DNA of 6,564 bases from assembly GCA_028717405.1 (NCBI GenBank), contig JAQUNY010000095.1, forward strand, positions 1 through 6,564. The letters run 5' to 3'. This document shows, piece after piece, positions 6,242-6,564 of this stretch. How positions within the stretch are numbered: the stretch's first letter is position 1; each line of letters begins with the position of its first letter. This DNA comes from Eubacteriales bacterium. Its GTDB lineage: Bacteria; Bacillota; Clostridia; JAQUNY01. A program made the translations under genes and the position numbers. The notes under the pieces were generated by a model, which was not told the origin of the DNA, did no database searches, and saw nothing but the letters and a program-made list of their open reading frames with translations.

Positions 6242-6265
6242 ATTTCGCGACTTATTTCGCGACTT
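6242..6265 (-). repeat. 12-bp tandem repeat at the start of the secG leader
   Basis: Two exact copies, 6242-6253 and 6254-6265, read AAGTCGCGAAAT on the minus strand. Each contains the palindrome TCGCGA. They begin about 5 bases after the predicted transcript start, a position suited to a repressor or to an effect on early transcription. Confidence 0.7.
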
Positions 6266-6276
6266 TTAGCTGTTTA

Positions 6277-6305
6277 ATCATAACACATGTTTTGATACAT
6301 TTCAA
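6277..6305 (-). promoter_or_regulatory. Promoter of secG (possibly secG–rnr)
   Basis: On the minus strand, TTGAAA (6300-6305), a 17-base spacer and TATGAT (6277-6282) each match consensus at 5 of 6 positions, and a TG one base before the -10 gives an extended -10. The transcript start should be near 6270, leaving a leader of about 77 bases. The rest of the 173-bp gap to eno holds no gene and no convincing terminator. Confidence 0.7.
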
Positions 6306-6366
6306 GGCACAGGCAAACTTTGTTACTTTGTTCACTTTATTCACGCATAAGTTCAGCTGGTTTCCT

Positions 6367-6564
6367 TTACTTTGTCTTAAGGTTATACCATGCATCCAGT
6401 CCCGGATATTCGGCGATCGTGTCAAGTTCCTCTTCGATACGCAGAAGCTGGTTGTATTTGGCTACACGGTCAGTTCTTGATGGTGCGCCTGTCTTTATCT
6501 GGCCGGCATTTACTGCGACAGATATGTCGGCGATAGTCGAATCTTCTGTTTCACCCGAGCGGTG
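6367..6564 (-). CDS. eno: Enolase, C-terminal 65 residues (5' end outside the window)
   Basis: Enolase interconverts 2-phosphoglycerate and phosphoenolpyruvate in glycolysis, in the cytoplasm. Only the end of the gene is present, starting at HRSGETEDSTIADISVAVNA, the conserved active-site loop whose Arg and Ser bind substrate phosphate. GQIKTGAPSRTDRVAKYNQL follows, with the active-site lysine in GQIKTG, then LLRIEEEL and a short tail ending WYNLKTK before TAA. All key residues in this portion are intact, so nothing suggests a pseudogene. It lies upstream of secG in the same direction, an arrangement common in Clostridia. secG has its own promoter, so the two need not be co-transcribed. Confidence 0.97.
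   Translation of the reverse strand, partial: HRSGETEDSTIADISVAVNAGQIKTGAPSRTDRVAKYNQLLRIEEELDTIAEYPGLDAWYNLKTK

Noticed and set aside
6306..6366. Terminator after eno
   Set aside because: Only a weak, mismatched ACTTAT/ATAAAGT pairing is visible and no U-tract follows.

Overview
The window looks like chromosomal core-gene territory from a Gram-positive, low-to-mid GC anaerobe of the class Clostridia. This rests on the enolase–SecG–RNase R gene order, strong purine-rich ribosome binding sites, a TTG-started secG, an HPr-like small protein of the kind I associate with Clostridia, and the RNase R and MtaB sequences. The genus cannot be fixed from the sequence alone.

Right arm (about 3480-6564, all minus strand): the C-terminal end of enolase (eno), then secG with its own strong promoter, then a full-length RNase R gene (rnr). 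A perfect 9-bp hairpin followed by four U lies between secG and rnr and almost touches the rnr start, so rnr expression probably depends on read-through. In many Firmicutes smpB and the tmRNA gene follow rnr; here rnr instead ends 13 bp from a convergent small gene.

Centre (about 3010-3475): a divergent intergenic region. On the plus strand a near-consensus promoter drives a 75-residue HPr-like protein that keeps the regulatory-serine region of HPr but has no phospho-accepting histidine. On the minus strand a perfect -10 box without a recognisable -35 drives a two-gene unit.

Left arm (1-3010, minus strand): a cytoplasmic metallophosphatase/5'-nucleotidase of the YunD type, followed 4 bp later by mtaB, the tRNA t6A37 methylthiotransferase, which runs off the left edge. 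mtaB is the most unusual object in the window. Between its N-terminal iron-sulfur domain and its radical-SAM domain it carries an in-frame Ser/Ala-rich insert. Inside that insert are two tandem 39-bp copies of a hairpin-forming, REP-like sequence containing GGGGACGGTTCTATGTCC.

Functionally the window holds housekeeping genes: glycolysis (eno), protein export (secG), RNA decay and quality control (rnr), tRNA modification (mtaB) and nucleotide or phosphate-ester hydrolysis, plus a possible carbon-regulation protein (HPr-like). I see no defence system, CRISPR array, transposase gene, tRNA or rRNA. The novelty is local: the repeat-built insert in mtaB, the histidine-less HPr homologue with two tiny ATGA-linked upstream reading frames, and the repeats at promoters and leaders.
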